Shown here piece after piece: positions 15,485 through 23,617 of a stretch of 38,911 nucleotides of DNA (positions within the stretch are counted from its first letter, which is position 1; each line of letters begins with the position of its first letter). The position numbers and the translations under genes were made by a program. Under the pieces are notes generated by a model, which was given only the letters and a program-made list of their open reading frames with translations, searched no databases and was not told where the DNA came from. The DNA lies in assembly GCA_902554705.1 (NCBI GenBank), contig CACDPP010000017.1, positions 1 to 38,911 of the forward strand. Direction: 5' to 3'. The stretch comes from Paracoccaceae bacterium. Lineage in GTDB: Bacteria > Pseudomonadota > Alphaproteobacteria > Rhodobacterales > Rhodobacteraceae.

Positions 15485-16635
15485 GCACCGAGAGGCCGCA
15501 GAATGGAACGCGTAATTATGTGACGTTGAATTTCAGAAGTACCATCCCAGATTCGTTCCAACCTACTGTCGCGCCAGAAGCGTTGTATTGGCATCTCTTC
15601 CATAAGCCCCATTCCACCAAAAATCTGCACTGCATCATCAGCAATTTTATTTAGCATCTCAGAACAAAACACCTTCACCATGGCAGCATCAGCATCGGTC
15701 ATAGAGCCCTTTTCTGCTCGCAAGACAGCATCTTTAACCAGTAAATCTGCAGCCCTTAGGTTTATGGCTCCATCTGCCAGACGAAATCCTGTAGCCTGAA
15801 ATGAGCCAATAGGTTTCCCGAATTGTTTTCGGTTTGCAGCCCAATCTGTCGCCAAATTCAAAATACGCTCAGCTTTCCCACAGCAAGTAGCACCAACCCA
15901 AATACGGCCCATACCTAGCCATTTTCCAGCAAGCTGAAGACCATGACCTTCATCGCCTAAAACTTTCTGTGAGCTCAAGCGTACATTATCAAAATGCAAC
16001 TCATAGGTATTATAACCACGATAACTGACACATCGTGTCCCTTGACGGCACTCAAAACCGGAAACTCCTACGTCAACTAAAAACGCCGTAATACGCTTAC
16101 GAGGCCCTCTTGGAGTTTCATCTTCACCAGTTGCCGCAAATACAATGGCAAAGTCAGGCATACATGGTCCTGAAACAAAGTGTTTAGACCCATTTAAAAT
16201 CCAGTCATCTCCATCACGACGAGCATTAGACTTCATTCCCATAACATCTGACCCCGCATCAGGTTCAGATAAAGCAAATAACTCTCTTTTTTCGCCACGT
16301 ACGGCCGGGAGAAGATATTGCTCTCGTTGATCGCCCTCGCATGCCATTAGCAATTCCGTCGGGCGAGCTGCCCAACTTTGAAGTGCGTGACTGGTTTTGC
16401 CATATTCCCGCTCAATAAGAGACATGGGCCCATAACCTAAACCACCACCACCTACCTCTTCAGGCAAATTACAAGCAAAGAGGCCCAATTCCTTAGACTT
16501 CGCCTCGATCGTACGCCCTATTTCTTCTGGTACATGGCCTAGACGGTCTATTTCTTCCTCATGGGGAAACATTTCCGTCTCTACAAATCGGCGGACTGTA
16601 TCCATGATTAGATTAATTTCTTGGCTAGATTCCAT
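15481..16635 (-). CDS. acyl-CoA dehydrogenase, likely for gamma-butyrobetainyl-CoA
   Basis: A 384-residue FAD acyl-CoA dehydrogenase. Visible are FALSEPDAGSDVMGMKSNA (FAD/substrate contact), WILNGSKHFVSG, RKQFGKPIGSFQATGFRLAD, VQIFGGMGLMEEMPIQRFWRD and the base Glu in RLERIWDGTSEIQ. It would introduce the double bond that turns gamma-butyrobetainyl-CoA into crotonobetainyl-CoA, analogous to CaiA. This substrate is inferred from context: the CaiD-like hydratase, carnitine dehydrogenase and BKACE next to it. It sits 32 bases after BKACE and overlaps the CoA synthetase start, so the three form one operon. Confidence 0.83.
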   Translation of the reverse strand: MESSQEINLIMDTVRRFVETEMFPHEEEIDRLGHVPEEIGRTIEAKSKELGLFACNLPEEVGGGGLGYGPMSLIEREYGKTSHALQSWAARPTELLMACEGDQREQYLLPAVRGEKRELFALSEPDAGSDVMGMKSNARRDGDDWILNGSKHFVSGPCMPDFAIVFAATGEDETPRGPRKRITAFLVDVGVSGFECRQGTRCVSYRGYNTYELHFDNVRLSSQKVLGDEGHGLQLAGKWLGMGRIWVGATCCGKAERILNLATDWAANRKQFGKPIGSFQATGFRLADGAINLRAADLLVKDAVLRAEKGSMTDADAAMVKVFCSEMLNKIADDAVQIFGGMGLMEEMPIQRFWRDSRLERIWDGTSEIQRHIITRSILRPLGA

Positions 16636-16667
16636 TGTTCAAGTGTCCCTAATTAAAATATGATGCT

Positions 16668-17558
16668 CTAAGTATCAGCACCCCTCAGCTTAAGTTTATT
16701 ACGCGCCTCCTGTGGCGTTACTACCCGCGCACCCATTCGTTCAATAATCTCACGAGCACGAGAAACTAACTGAGCATTTGTCGCCAAAACACCGCGTTCA
16801 AGATAAATATTATCTTCTAAACCGACACGTACATTACCTCCCAGAGCAACTGCTGCAGCCATCATTGGCATTTGGCCGCGACCAATACCAAAACTTGCCC
16901 AACTCGCACCTGTGGGCAATTGTGACTTCATGGCAACCATTGTTTCGACAGTTTGCTCGGCCCCCCAAGGAATACCCAAACACAATTGGAACATAGGTGG
17001 ATCATTAATTAAACCTTCAGAAATAATTGCCTTTGCAAATCGAATGTGTCCAAGCTCAAAAACCTCCAGTTCAGGTTTAACACCCCAATCACGGGCCATT
17101 TCAGCCATTTTTCGTAATGTAGGTGGGGTAGAGATATAGATCATATCTGTGTCAGAAAAGTTTAACGTACCACAGTCAAGCGAACAGATTTCAGGCAAGC
17201 ACTCTTTGATATGAGCGAGCCGCTCTTCCGGACCGATCATATCCGTTCCGGGTCCAGGTTGAGCTGGATCGGAGGCATCCGAAATCCAGTCACCACCCAT
17301 GCCAGCCGTAATATTTATAACTATATCGGTATTACTGTCTCGCACCCGATCCACAATCTCTTTAAAAAGTTTTGGATCACGCGACCCTAAACCCGTTTCG
17401 GGGTCTCTTGCGTGTATGTGAGCAATTGAAGCACCAGCTTCAGCAGCATCAATTGCAGCTTTTGCAATATCTTTCGGGGTAACCGGAACATGGGCACTTT
17501 TTCCAGTCGTGTCCCCAGCGCCAGTTACGGCACAAGTCAAAATTACGTCATTTTGCAT
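16668..17558 (-). CDS. beta-keto acid cleavage enzyme (BKACE, DUF849), probably dehydrocarnitine cleaving
   Basis: A 296-residue Zn-dependent TIM-barrel BKACE. Motifs: CAVTGAGDTTGKSAHVPVTP, the metal-binding HIHARDPETG, VINITAGMGG, DCGTLNFSD, PELEVFELGHI, FGIGRGQMPMMAAAVALGGN and VRVGLEDNIYLERG. The family condenses a beta-keto acid with acetyl-CoA to give acetoacetate and a new CoA ester; on 3-dehydrocarnitine it yields betainyl-CoA. That substrate is suggested by the carnitine dehydrogenase gene nearby. The start at 17558 follows GAGGAGATTGAC; the longer frame adds 22 unrelated residues. It is divergent from the AraC-type regulator, with a 116-bp intergenic region containing an inverted operator-like motif. 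Confidence 0.88.
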   Translation of the reverse strand: MQNDVILTCAVTGAGDTTGKSAHVPVTPKDIAKAAIDAAEAGASIAHIHARDPETGLGSRDPKLFKEIVDRVRDSNTDIVINITAGMGGDWISDASDPAQPGPGTDMIGPEERLAHIKECLPEICSLDCGTLNFSDTDMIYISTPPTLRKMAEMARDWGVKPELEVFELGHIRFAKAIISEGLINDPPMFQLCLGIPWGAEQTVETMVAMKSQLPTGASWASFGIGRGQMPMMAAAVALGGNVRVGLEDNIYLERGVLATNAQLVSRAREIIERMGARVVTPQEARNKLKLRGADT

Positions 17559-17674
17559 GTCAATCTCCTCGTCAAAGATAAATAGGCTGGAAAGCAATGC
17601 AGATTTTTGTCGATTAAACGCCACAGATTAAGTAAAAGTGGCGAAAAATCTGACATGGAGGATGAACCGTAATC
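17559..17674. promoter_or_regulatory. divergent promoter with nested inverted repeats
   Basis: CAGATTTTTGTCG at 17600-17612 is mirrored by TGGCGAAAAATCTGA at 17639-17653. Inside these arms, CGCCAC (17619-17624) is mirrored by GTGGCG (17638-17643). The right arm is repeated exactly at 23152-23166 in the other divergent promoter of this region, and a close variant, CGACATAAATCTG, lies at 26263. It is probably an operator for the AraC-type regulator encoded immediately to the right. The right arm is 22 bases before that gene's start, so autoregulation is plausible. Confidence 0.65.
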
Positions 17675-18745
17675 ATGGAAATAGACATTCTACCTAAAAT
17701 GGAACGTGCGCAAATTCATATGGTATTCATAGTCGTGCCAAGGTTCAACATTACGACCCTAATAACTATGATTGAAACACTACGAATCGCAAACTATTTG
17801 GCACCTACTTCTACATTTTCTTGGGAAGTTGCTTCGTTCGACGGTTCAGAAATTACAGCTAGTAATGGCATGACTGCGAGAATTAAGACTGCAAATGATA
17901 ACTTACAGCCTGCAGAATTTGTTTTTATTCTTGGAAGTTGGGGAACTGAGCATTACCACAATCAAAAATTAACCGCCTGGCTCAGAAAACGTGCTCGCGC
18001 GGGTGAGCGGATTTGTGGCGTAGAGCTGGGGTCTTACATTGTAGCGCGGGCTGGGTTGCTGGACGGCAAGTTGGCTACTATACACTGGTCATGGCTCAAT
18101 GGGTTTAAAGAAAACTTTGATCGTGTCGAAGTGGAAGAGAGCCTATTCACACTAGACAGTAAAGTAATGACGTGTTCGGGTGGATTAGCAGGCGTAGATT
18201 TAATGTTACGCCTAATTGAAGAGCTCAACGGAAGTAGCTTTTCTGGTGAAATTGCAGATCAGATGCTGCATCACCCAATTCGGTCTGCGACTTCTCCTCA
18301 GCGCAGCACAATGGGACGGAGTACCGAAACGATGCGCCCACTGTTGCGCGAAGCGATGACATTAATCGAAAATAATATAGAAGAGCCTCTTACAGTACCA
18401 CAGATTGCAAATCTTTTAGGTATTTCGCAGCGCCAATTGGAGAGGCAATTCAAGAAAAATGTTGGATGCACAGTAGTGCAATTTGGTTTGTTGAAGCGTT
18501 TGCAAAACGCACGCTTGCTGCTAATTTCCACAGACATGAGCATCAGGCAAATAGCCACGGCTTCTGGGTTTAATACAATGTCACATTTCGCCTTTTCTTT
18601 TGGAAAGTTTTTCGGAAGACGGCCCTCGGATTATCGGGAAGCTTGGCCTAAAGAGGAACCTGCACCAACTTGGCCAGGTTCCCTTTCAGATTTCCTTGAT
18701 ACCTTAAATGGCAAACCACCCAAAGATCACTTCAGACGAGCCTGA
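17675..18745 (+). CDS. GlxA-family AraC-type regulator (CdhR-like)
   Basis: A 356-residue regulator. The N-terminal DJ-1/PfpI-like domain (about residues 15-185) has FVFILGSWGTEHYHN and ICGVELGSYIVARAGLLDGK; the Cys is there but catalysis is not expected. The C-terminal AraC double helix-turn-helix (about 220-320) has TVPQIANLLGISQRQLERQF and SIRQIATASGFNTMSHFAFSF. This is the layout of CdhR, GbdR and related sensors of carnitine and glycine betaine. GGAGGATGAACC precedes the ATG. It lies between BKACE and carnitine dehydrogenase and its 3' end overlaps the latter's by 19 bases. It is the obvious candidate to control the cluster. Confidence 0.88.
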   Translation: MEIDILPKMERAQIHMVFIVVPRFNITTLITMIETLRIANYLAPTSTFSWEVASFDGSEITASNGMTARIKTANDNLQPAEFVFILGSWGTEHYHNQKLTAWLRKRARAGERICGVELGSYIVARAGLLDGKLATIHWSWLNGFKENFDRVEVEESLFTLDSKVMTCSGGLAGVDLMLRLIEELNGSSFSGEIADQMLHHPIRSATSPQRSTMGRSTETMRPLLREAMTLIENNIEEPLTVPQIANLLGISQRQLERQFKKNVGCTVVQFGLLKRLQNARLLLISTDMSIRQIATASGFNTMSHFAFSFGKFFGRRPSDYREAWPKEEPAPTWPGSLSDFLDTLNGKPPKDHFRRA

Positions 18746-19674
18746 CGTAATGCATTCAAAACTCCAACAATTTCGCGATCACGCTGAGCGACCATATCCT
18801 CAAAAGCTTGGTCCTTTGCTACTGTATTGCAGCCATCAACCATACGGTTCCTCAAATCTTTAGTAAGTTCAGGAGCCTCCAGTCTTGTCCAAGGTAATTT
18901 AAGCGCTGGACCGAACTGATCCAAATTTGTGGCCATTCCTCCCGTGCCACATGCAACATGAAAAGCCATGCATTGTCCTTGCGCGGCCATACGCGGTGCG
19001 GGTCCGTTCATCAGAGCATTATCAATATCCTCTGGTGTAGCCTCATCGTTGGCAACCATGTGTAAGGCTTCACGCCATAGTGCTTCCTGCAGACGAGTAG
19101 CCACAAACCCTGGAATTTCTTTTTTCATCATCAATGGAGCTTTGCCTGCAGCCCTATAAAATTCTCCAGCCCAGGCAACCGCTTCCGGCGCAGTCCTCTT
19201 TCCACCCACAATTTCAACCAGTGGCAAAAGGTAAGGCGGGTTGAAGGGGTGACCAATAACTGTTCTTTCTGGAGTTGAGCAATCAGACTGAATATCACTC
19301 ATCATCAATCCAGAAGTTGAAGATCCAATAATTATAGATGGAGGTAAGATTTTCCCCATTTCTGAATATAATTTTTGCTTGACCTCAAGCCTCTCTGGCC
19401 CGCTTTCCTGTACGAAATCAGCACCATCAAGAGCTTCTTCCAAGTCAGTCACAATGCGCAACCTGTCCATCGATGCGCTGGGTGCAAGTCCCAACTCAGC
19501 AAGGCTAACCCAAGCTGTTTTTAAAATAGACATAAACGAGCTTTTTTCACTCTTATCGTGCAAATATGCAGTAACATCATACCCGCGCGCTAGGAAATGC
19601 GCAGTCCACCCTCCTCCAATTGGACCTGCCCCAAGACTTGAAATACGCTTTACAGAATTGGGATTGGAATACAT
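18727..19674 (-). CDS. lcdH: L-carnitine 3-dehydrogenase
   Basis: A 315-residue NAD-dependent 3-hydroxyacyl-CoA-dehydrogenase-fold enzyme. It closely follows the known bacterial carnitine dehydrogenases as I recall them: LGAGPIGGGWTAHFLARGYDV, DADFVQES-type ADFVQESGPERLEVK, GSSTSGLMMSD, VIGHPFNPPYLLPLVEIVGG with the catalytic His, KKEIPGFVATRLQEALWREA and FGPALKLPWT. It oxidises L-carnitine to 3-dehydrocarnitine. Many relatives carry a C-terminal thioesterase domain that would release glycine betaine from betainyl-CoA; this one stops without it. ATG 19674 overlaps the CaiD stop (TGATG), so the genes are translationally coupled. Confidence 0.88.
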   Translation of the reverse strand: MYSNPNSVKRISSLGAGPIGGGWTAHFLARGYDVTAYLHDKSEKSSFMSILKTAWVSLAELGLAPSASMDRLRIVTDLEEALDGADFVQESGPERLEVKQKLYSEMGKILPPSIIIGSSTSGLMMSDIQSDCSTPERTVIGHPFNPPYLLPLVEIVGGKRTAPEAVAWAGEFYRAAGKAPLMMKKEIPGFVATRLQEALWREALHMVANDEATPEDIDNALMNGPAPRMAAQGQCMAFHVACGTGGMATNLDQFGPALKLPWTRLEAPELTKDLRNRMVDGCNTVAKDQAFEDMVAQRDREIVGVLNALRQARLK

Positions 19675-20477
19675 CACTCACCTTTAAAATTTGGGTTACG
19701 TTTTTCTACGAATGCGGCAACGCCTTCTTTGGCATCGGATGACTGGAGCATCTTTCGATATATTGGCATTGGATCAGAACGCATTTTATGAAATGCTTTT
19801 TCTAAAGGTACACATTCAATTTCGCGTTGCACTTCCTTAACAGACTGCATTGCTAATGGCGCTGACCAAGCGATTGAGGCTGCCCATTCGCGCGCTGCGT
19901 CCATGAGCTGCTCTTTGGGAACAACCTTATTAACTAAACCATAATGCGCAGCCTCTGCGGCCGTCATACGACGCCCCAATAAAAACATTTCCATAGCTAT
20001 ATTGTGAGGAATACGACGTGGTAGGCGCTGAAGAGCTCCTGCATCAGGCACAATTCCTAAGGGCATTTCAGGAAGCCCAAATTCCACATGATCTGCAGCA
20101 ATTATTAAATCACATCCCATGGCCATCTCAAACCCACCGCCTATTGCAAGGCCATTTACGGCTGCAATGACGGGCTTATTCAATATCCAATTTTCAGTTA
20201 GTCCGGTAAAGCCGCCAAATCCATACTCATCAGCTTCCCACCAGTTATCGAGCTGCATTTCTCCATCATTTAAAGCCTTAAGATCCCAGCCAGCGGAAAA
20301 AATCTTTTCTCCACCACCAGTGAGTATTGCACAACGTAAATCCTTGTCCTCGTGGAGTTGCTGAAAAGCCGCTGCTAATGCCTGGGATGTTGGCACGTCA
20401 ATGGCGTTAACCTTCCCTCGCTCTAATGTAACCTCCAATATGTGCCCATCACGGCGGGTTGTTACTCCATCCGACAT
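19674..20477 (-). CDS. caiD: enoyl-CoA hydratase, crotonobetainyl-CoA hydratase-like (CaiD)
   Basis: A 267-residue crotonase-fold enzyme. KIFSAGWDLKAL, FGGFTGLTENWILNKPVIAAVNG, the oxyanion-hole GGGFEMAMGCDLIIAAD and FGLPEMPLGIVPDAG match E. coli CaiD segment by segment from memory. It would hydrate crotonobetainyl-CoA to carnitinyl-CoA. The start at 20477 overlaps the monooxygenase stop by one base (TAATG), with AAAGGAGG nine bases upstream; the longer frame is an artefact. Position between the monooxygenase and carnitine dehydrogenase puts CoA-dependent and CoA-free carnitine steps in one transcript. Confidence 0.85.
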   Translation of the reverse strand: MSDGVTTRRDGHILEVTLERGKVNAIDVPTSQALAAAFQQLHEDKDLRCAILTGGGEKIFSAGWDLKALNDGEMQLDNWWEADEYGFGGFTGLTENWILNKPVIAAVNGLAIGGGFEMAMGCDLIIAADHVEFGLPEMPLGIVPDAGALQRLPRRIPHNIAMEMFLLGRRMTAAEAAHYGLVNKVVPKEQLMDAAREWAASIAWSAPLAMQSVKEVQREIECVPLEKAFHKMRSDPMPIYRKMLQSSDAKEGVAAFVEKRNPNFKGE

Positions 20478-21523
20478 TAAAGGCCTCCTTTTTGAAATTC
20501 GGGAATGACTTCGTCGCAAAATAATTTAAGTGAACGCTTCTGTGCGGCGTGACTTAGTCCCATCGAAGCATAGTAAATGAACTCATCAACTCCAAGTTGT
20601 TCATAGATCTTAATTTTTTCGATTACAGTTTCAGGAGAACCAAACATGAGGTTCTGTTCTAGCATCAATGGCTCATATTGCTCACGCCCCTCAAGCTCAT
20701 GCAATGGAATTTCTTTTGGAAAACCATTTTTCACATCATCCAAGTTACGGTATAAATTTTCGAATTGCCCCAAAACCCGAGTAATTGCATTTATGGCTTC
20801 ATCGCGATCTGTTTGATTTTCATAAACGGCGGTGTGACGCATTAACGCAAAAATTGGATCTGCTCTGCCCCCATGTTTTGCAATAGCTTCATCTAACTGG
20901 CGCTTATAAAGTTCAGCTTCAGCATGAGGACGCGTGAACGGCCAGCACATTATGTTGGCATTGTTGGCAACGGCGTAATCATATGTGACAGGTGATCTGG
21001 CTGCCACCCAAATGCGCGGCTCAGTCTGAATTGGCTTTGGCACTGAGGTTGACGTTGGAAATTTCCAATATTCTCCGTTATGGGCGTAATCCCCTTTCCA
21101 CAACGCCAGCACAGCAGGCAACATCTCTTGCATGTACTTATAACCATCCGTCTGCAGTAAACCTGGATGCATTCGGTCGAACTCACGTTGATAAGCGCCA
21201 GACCCAAGACCAAACTCCAAGCGACCTCCACTAATCAAGTCAAGGAACGCCGCCTCTCCAGCTAGCCTTATGGGATGCCAATAGGCAGAATTCACAACAG
21301 CTGTTCCAAGACGCACTTTACTTGTTTCACTGGCCCACCAGGTAAGTATCTGAAAAGGATTAGGCGCAATAGTCATTTCCAACGCATGATGTTCCGCAGC
21401 CCATACTATATTGAACCCGCCATCCTCCGCCATTTGTACCATCTCGAGCGTATGGCGGGCCACGTCATCCATAGCGAGACTGTCGTCCAAACGTTCAAGA
21501 TTTACAGCTAGTTGAAATTTCAT
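20477..21523 (-). CDS. luciferase-like flavin-dependent monooxygenase (TgnB-like candidate)
   Basis: A 348-residue bacterial-luciferase-family oxygenase: MVQMAEDGGFNIVWAAEHH, LGTAVVNSAYWHPIRLAGEA, ISGGRLEFGLGSGAYQREFD, PRIWVAARSPVTYDYA and FGSPETVIEKIKIYEQLGVDEF. Such enzymes use FMNH2 from a separate reductase. With the aldehyde dehydrogenase 70 bp upstream in the operon and the divergent RidA, hydrolase and DUF1185 genes, it matches the composition of the trigonelline pathway, where TgnB opens an N-methylpyridinium ring. Substrate is inference, and an oxygenase for another betaine remains possible. AGAGGAAACTAAT precedes the ATG. The only reductase domain in view is at 6411. Confidence 0.85.
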   Translation of the reverse strand: MKFQLAVNLERLDDSLAMDDVARHTLEMVQMAEDGGFNIVWAAEHHALEMTIAPNPFQILTWWASETSKVRLGTAVVNSAYWHPIRLAGEAAFLDLISGGRLEFGLGSGAYQREFDRMHPGLLQTDGYKYMQEMLPAVLALWKGDYAHNGEYWKFPTSTSVPKPIQTEPRIWVAARSPVTYDYAVANNANIMCWPFTRPHAEAELYKRQLDEAIAKHGGRADPIFALMRHTAVYENQTDRDEAINAITRVLGQFENLYRNLDDVKNGFPKEIPLHELEGREQYEPLMLEQNLMFGSPETVIEKIKIYEQLGVDEFIYYASMGLSHAAQKRSLKLFCDEVIPEFQKGGL

Positions 21524-21593
21524 ATTAGTTTCCTCTTTTTTGTTCTTTTACCGCCTCGTCATCCAACTTTAGATTTAGGCTAAATCTCAGTTA

Positions 21594-23075
21594 CTATCGC
21601 ATTACAAAAGGGTTCGCCATTGGGTCATCTGACGTATTCATCCATATGGTCTTGGGACGGGTATAGTCATAAATCGCTTGGAATCCACTTTCGCGACCAT
21701 AGCCAGACCCTTTTACGCCTCCGAACTCTGCTATTGGCGAAACGACCCGATAGGTATTAACCCATACAATGCCTGCTCTCACAGCACCTGCCATACGCAA
21801 GGAACGTGCTGAATTTTGGGTGAATATTCCTGCGGCTAGTCCATGCTCCGTATCATTAGCTAGAGAGAGAACTTCATCCTCTGTCTTAAAACGCTGAACG
21901 CATAAAACAGGTCCAAAAAGTTCTTTATCCACAATTCTCAAGCCTTGGTTTGGGCATTCAATAATTGTAGGCTCATAAAATAGACCTGATTTATCCTCTG
22001 GTTGCTTACCTCCAACCAATATCTTAGCGCCCTCCTGTTTGGCATTTTTTACCTCAATCTCGATATTCTCTAATTGTCCCAGCGTGCATAGCGGACCCAT
22101 TTGGGTATCTTCTTCTAAGGGGTCACCAATTATAATTTGACGGGTTAAAGCAATCATCTTTTCAAGAAACTCATCTGCAATATCTTCATGCAAGTAGAGG
22201 CGCGAACCGGCGACGCAGCTTTGTCCAGTCGCCCCAAAAATACCAGCAATTGAGGCATTAACGGCGCTTTCAATATTTGCATCATCGAACACGATGAAGG
22301 GTGACTTACCACCCAATTCAAGAGAAACTTCTGCAAAGTTACGTTTGACGTTTTCTAATACGTGGCGGGCGGCGTTAGGGCCGCCAGTGAAAGAAACACG
22401 GGCGACGTGTGGATGTGAAGTTAGGACTCGCCCACAAGGTTCTCCATGACCAGTAACAATATTTACAACACCTGGTGGGATACCTGCTTGCTCAATTAAT
22501 TTGCCAAATTCTAACATAGCAGCACTAGCATGTTCAGAAGCTTTGAGTACTACAGTATTTCCAGCGGCTAACGCAGGGCCAATTTTGACTGCCACTAGGA
22601 ATAATTGAGAGTTCCACGGCACAACAGCGGCGACGACGCCAAGTGGTTCTCGCTTCGTGAACACAAACATATCGGGCTTATCAATTGGTAAAGTTTCACC
22701 ACTTACCTTATCAGCACAGCCTGCAAAAAAATGGAAGAACTCTGCAATATACTTAGCTTGCCAGCGCGTTTCTTTCAGCATTTTGCCTGTATCAATGGTT
22801 TCAATGCGACCCAAACTTTCAGAGTTGTCAGCGAGCAAGTCAGCGAGCTTTCGAAGGCATTTTCCACGCTCTGTTGGTGTAAACTTTGACCATGGGCCTT
22901 CGTTGAATGCCTTGTGAGCAGAAGAAACGGCTCGATTAACGTCCGCTTCAGTTGCCTCCGGAACCCGGCTCCAAACATTGTCTGTGTTTGGGTTCACACT
23001 ATCAAAAACACCCCCATCAGATGCATCTACCCAATCGCCGTCGATTAGCATTTGATAATTTTTAATGTCCTCCAT
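21594..23075 (-). CDS. NAD(P)-dependent aldehyde dehydrogenase
   Basis: A 493-residue ALDH with all core motifs: VVPWNSQLF near 152, SLELGGKSPF with the general base Glu near 253, GQSCVAGSRL with catalytic Cys near 287, and EFGGVKGSGYGRESG near the end. It is first in the operon before the luciferase-like monooxygenase and is divergent from RidA. In the trigonelline route an ALDH (TgnD) oxidises the ring-opened hydroxybutyrolactone/semialdehyde, and this position suits that. Betaine aldehyde or another semialdehyde are alternatives that motifs cannot separate. AGAAGGA lies upstream of the ATG, and an operator-like motif is 77-91 bases upstream. Confidence 0.9.
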   Translation of the reverse strand: MEDIKNYQMLIDGDWVDASDGGVFDSVNPNTDNVWSRVPEATEADVNRAVSSAHKAFNEGPWSKFTPTERGKCLRKLADLLADNSESLGRIETIDTGKMLKETRWQAKYIAEFFHFFAGCADKVSGETLPIDKPDMFVFTKREPLGVVAAVVPWNSQLFLVAVKIGPALAAGNTVVLKASEHASAAMLEFGKLIEQAGIPPGVVNIVTGHGEPCGRVLTSHPHVARVSFTGGPNAARHVLENVKRNFAEVSLELGGKSPFIVFDDANIESAVNASIAGIFGATGQSCVAGSRLYLHEDIADEFLEKMIALTRQIIIGDPLEEDTQMGPLCTLGQLENIEIEVKNAKQEGAKILVGGKQPEDKSGLFYEPTIIECPNQGLRIVDKELFGPVLCVQRFKTEDEVLSLANDTEHGLAAGIFTQNSARSLRMAGAVRAGIVWVNTYRVVSPIAEFGGVKGSGYGRESGFQAIYDYTRPKTIWMNTSDDPMANPFVMR

Positions 23076-23215
23076 CTCGGAAATCCTTCTTTGGCTGATT
23101 CTTATTCAAAGACTCTTTAATTATTCCTGCTCAGGAAAAAACGACATATCTTGGCGAAAAATCTGAAATTTACAACTTGCGATCGGGGCACGATATTTTA
23201 AAAGGAGGCAAGGCA
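23076..23215. promoter_or_regulatory. divergent promoter of ALDH and RidA operons
   Basis: Contains TGGCGAAAAATCTGA at 23152-23166, identical to 17639-17653, and at nearly the same distance from the minus-strand gene start (77-91 here, 81-95 there). A perfect 14-base palindrome, TTCCTGCTCAGGAA, lies at 23124-23137. AAAGGAGG at 23201-23208 is the RidA ribosome binding site. Confidence 0.65.
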
Positions 23216-23617
23216 ATGGCACAAAAAAAAGAAGTTATCGGTGGCCCGCTTGAAATCAACGGACGTGTCCTATCGTTGTCTCGGGCCATACGTGCAGGTG
23301 ATTTTGTTTTTCTGACTGGACAGATCCCAATGCGAGACGGCGTTCCAATGACAGATGGCTCAATCCAGGATCAAACGCGCGCTATTCTGGACGATATTAC
23401 AGAAACTTTGGCGACAGCAGATTGTACGCGTGAAGATGTAGTTAAAGCGATGGTATGGCTGCGCGAACGTGAAGATTTTCCAGGGTTCAACGAAATATAT
23501 GGTGAATATTTTCCAGTTGAGCCCCCAACACGCTCGGCCATTGTGAGTGACCTATTAGTTGACGCAAGAGTTGAAGTTGAAGTGGTGGCGTATTGTCCAT
23601 TGGGAGGTAGTGCGTGA
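23216..23617 (+). CDS. RidA-family enamine/imine hydrolase-like protein
   Basis: A 133-residue RidA/YjgF/Rid protein: AIRAGDFVFLTGQIP, QTRAILDDITETLATADC, NEIYGEYFP, and PTRSAIV with the conserved Arg near position 106, ending VEVEVVAY. Rid proteins deaminate reactive enamines or imines. ATG 23216 follows AAAGGAGG; an in-frame TTG at 23177 is ignored. The stop overlaps the start of the next gene (GTGA), so the two are coupled. Next to a flavin oxygenase and hydrolase, it may clear an N-methyl enamine intermediate, as RutC does in pyrimidine breakdown. Confidence 0.9.
   Translation: MAQKKEVIGGPLEINGRVLSLSRAIRAGDFVFLTGQIPMRDGVPMTDGSIQDQTRAILDDITETLATADCTREDVVKAMVWLREREDFPGFNEIYGEYFPVEPPTRSAIVSDLLVDARVEVEVVAYCPLGGSA

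Noticed and set aside
18727-18745. Overlap of the regulator and carnitine dehydrogenase 3' ends as a sign of misannotation
   Set aside because: Both C-termini look normal for their families, and short convergent overlaps are common.
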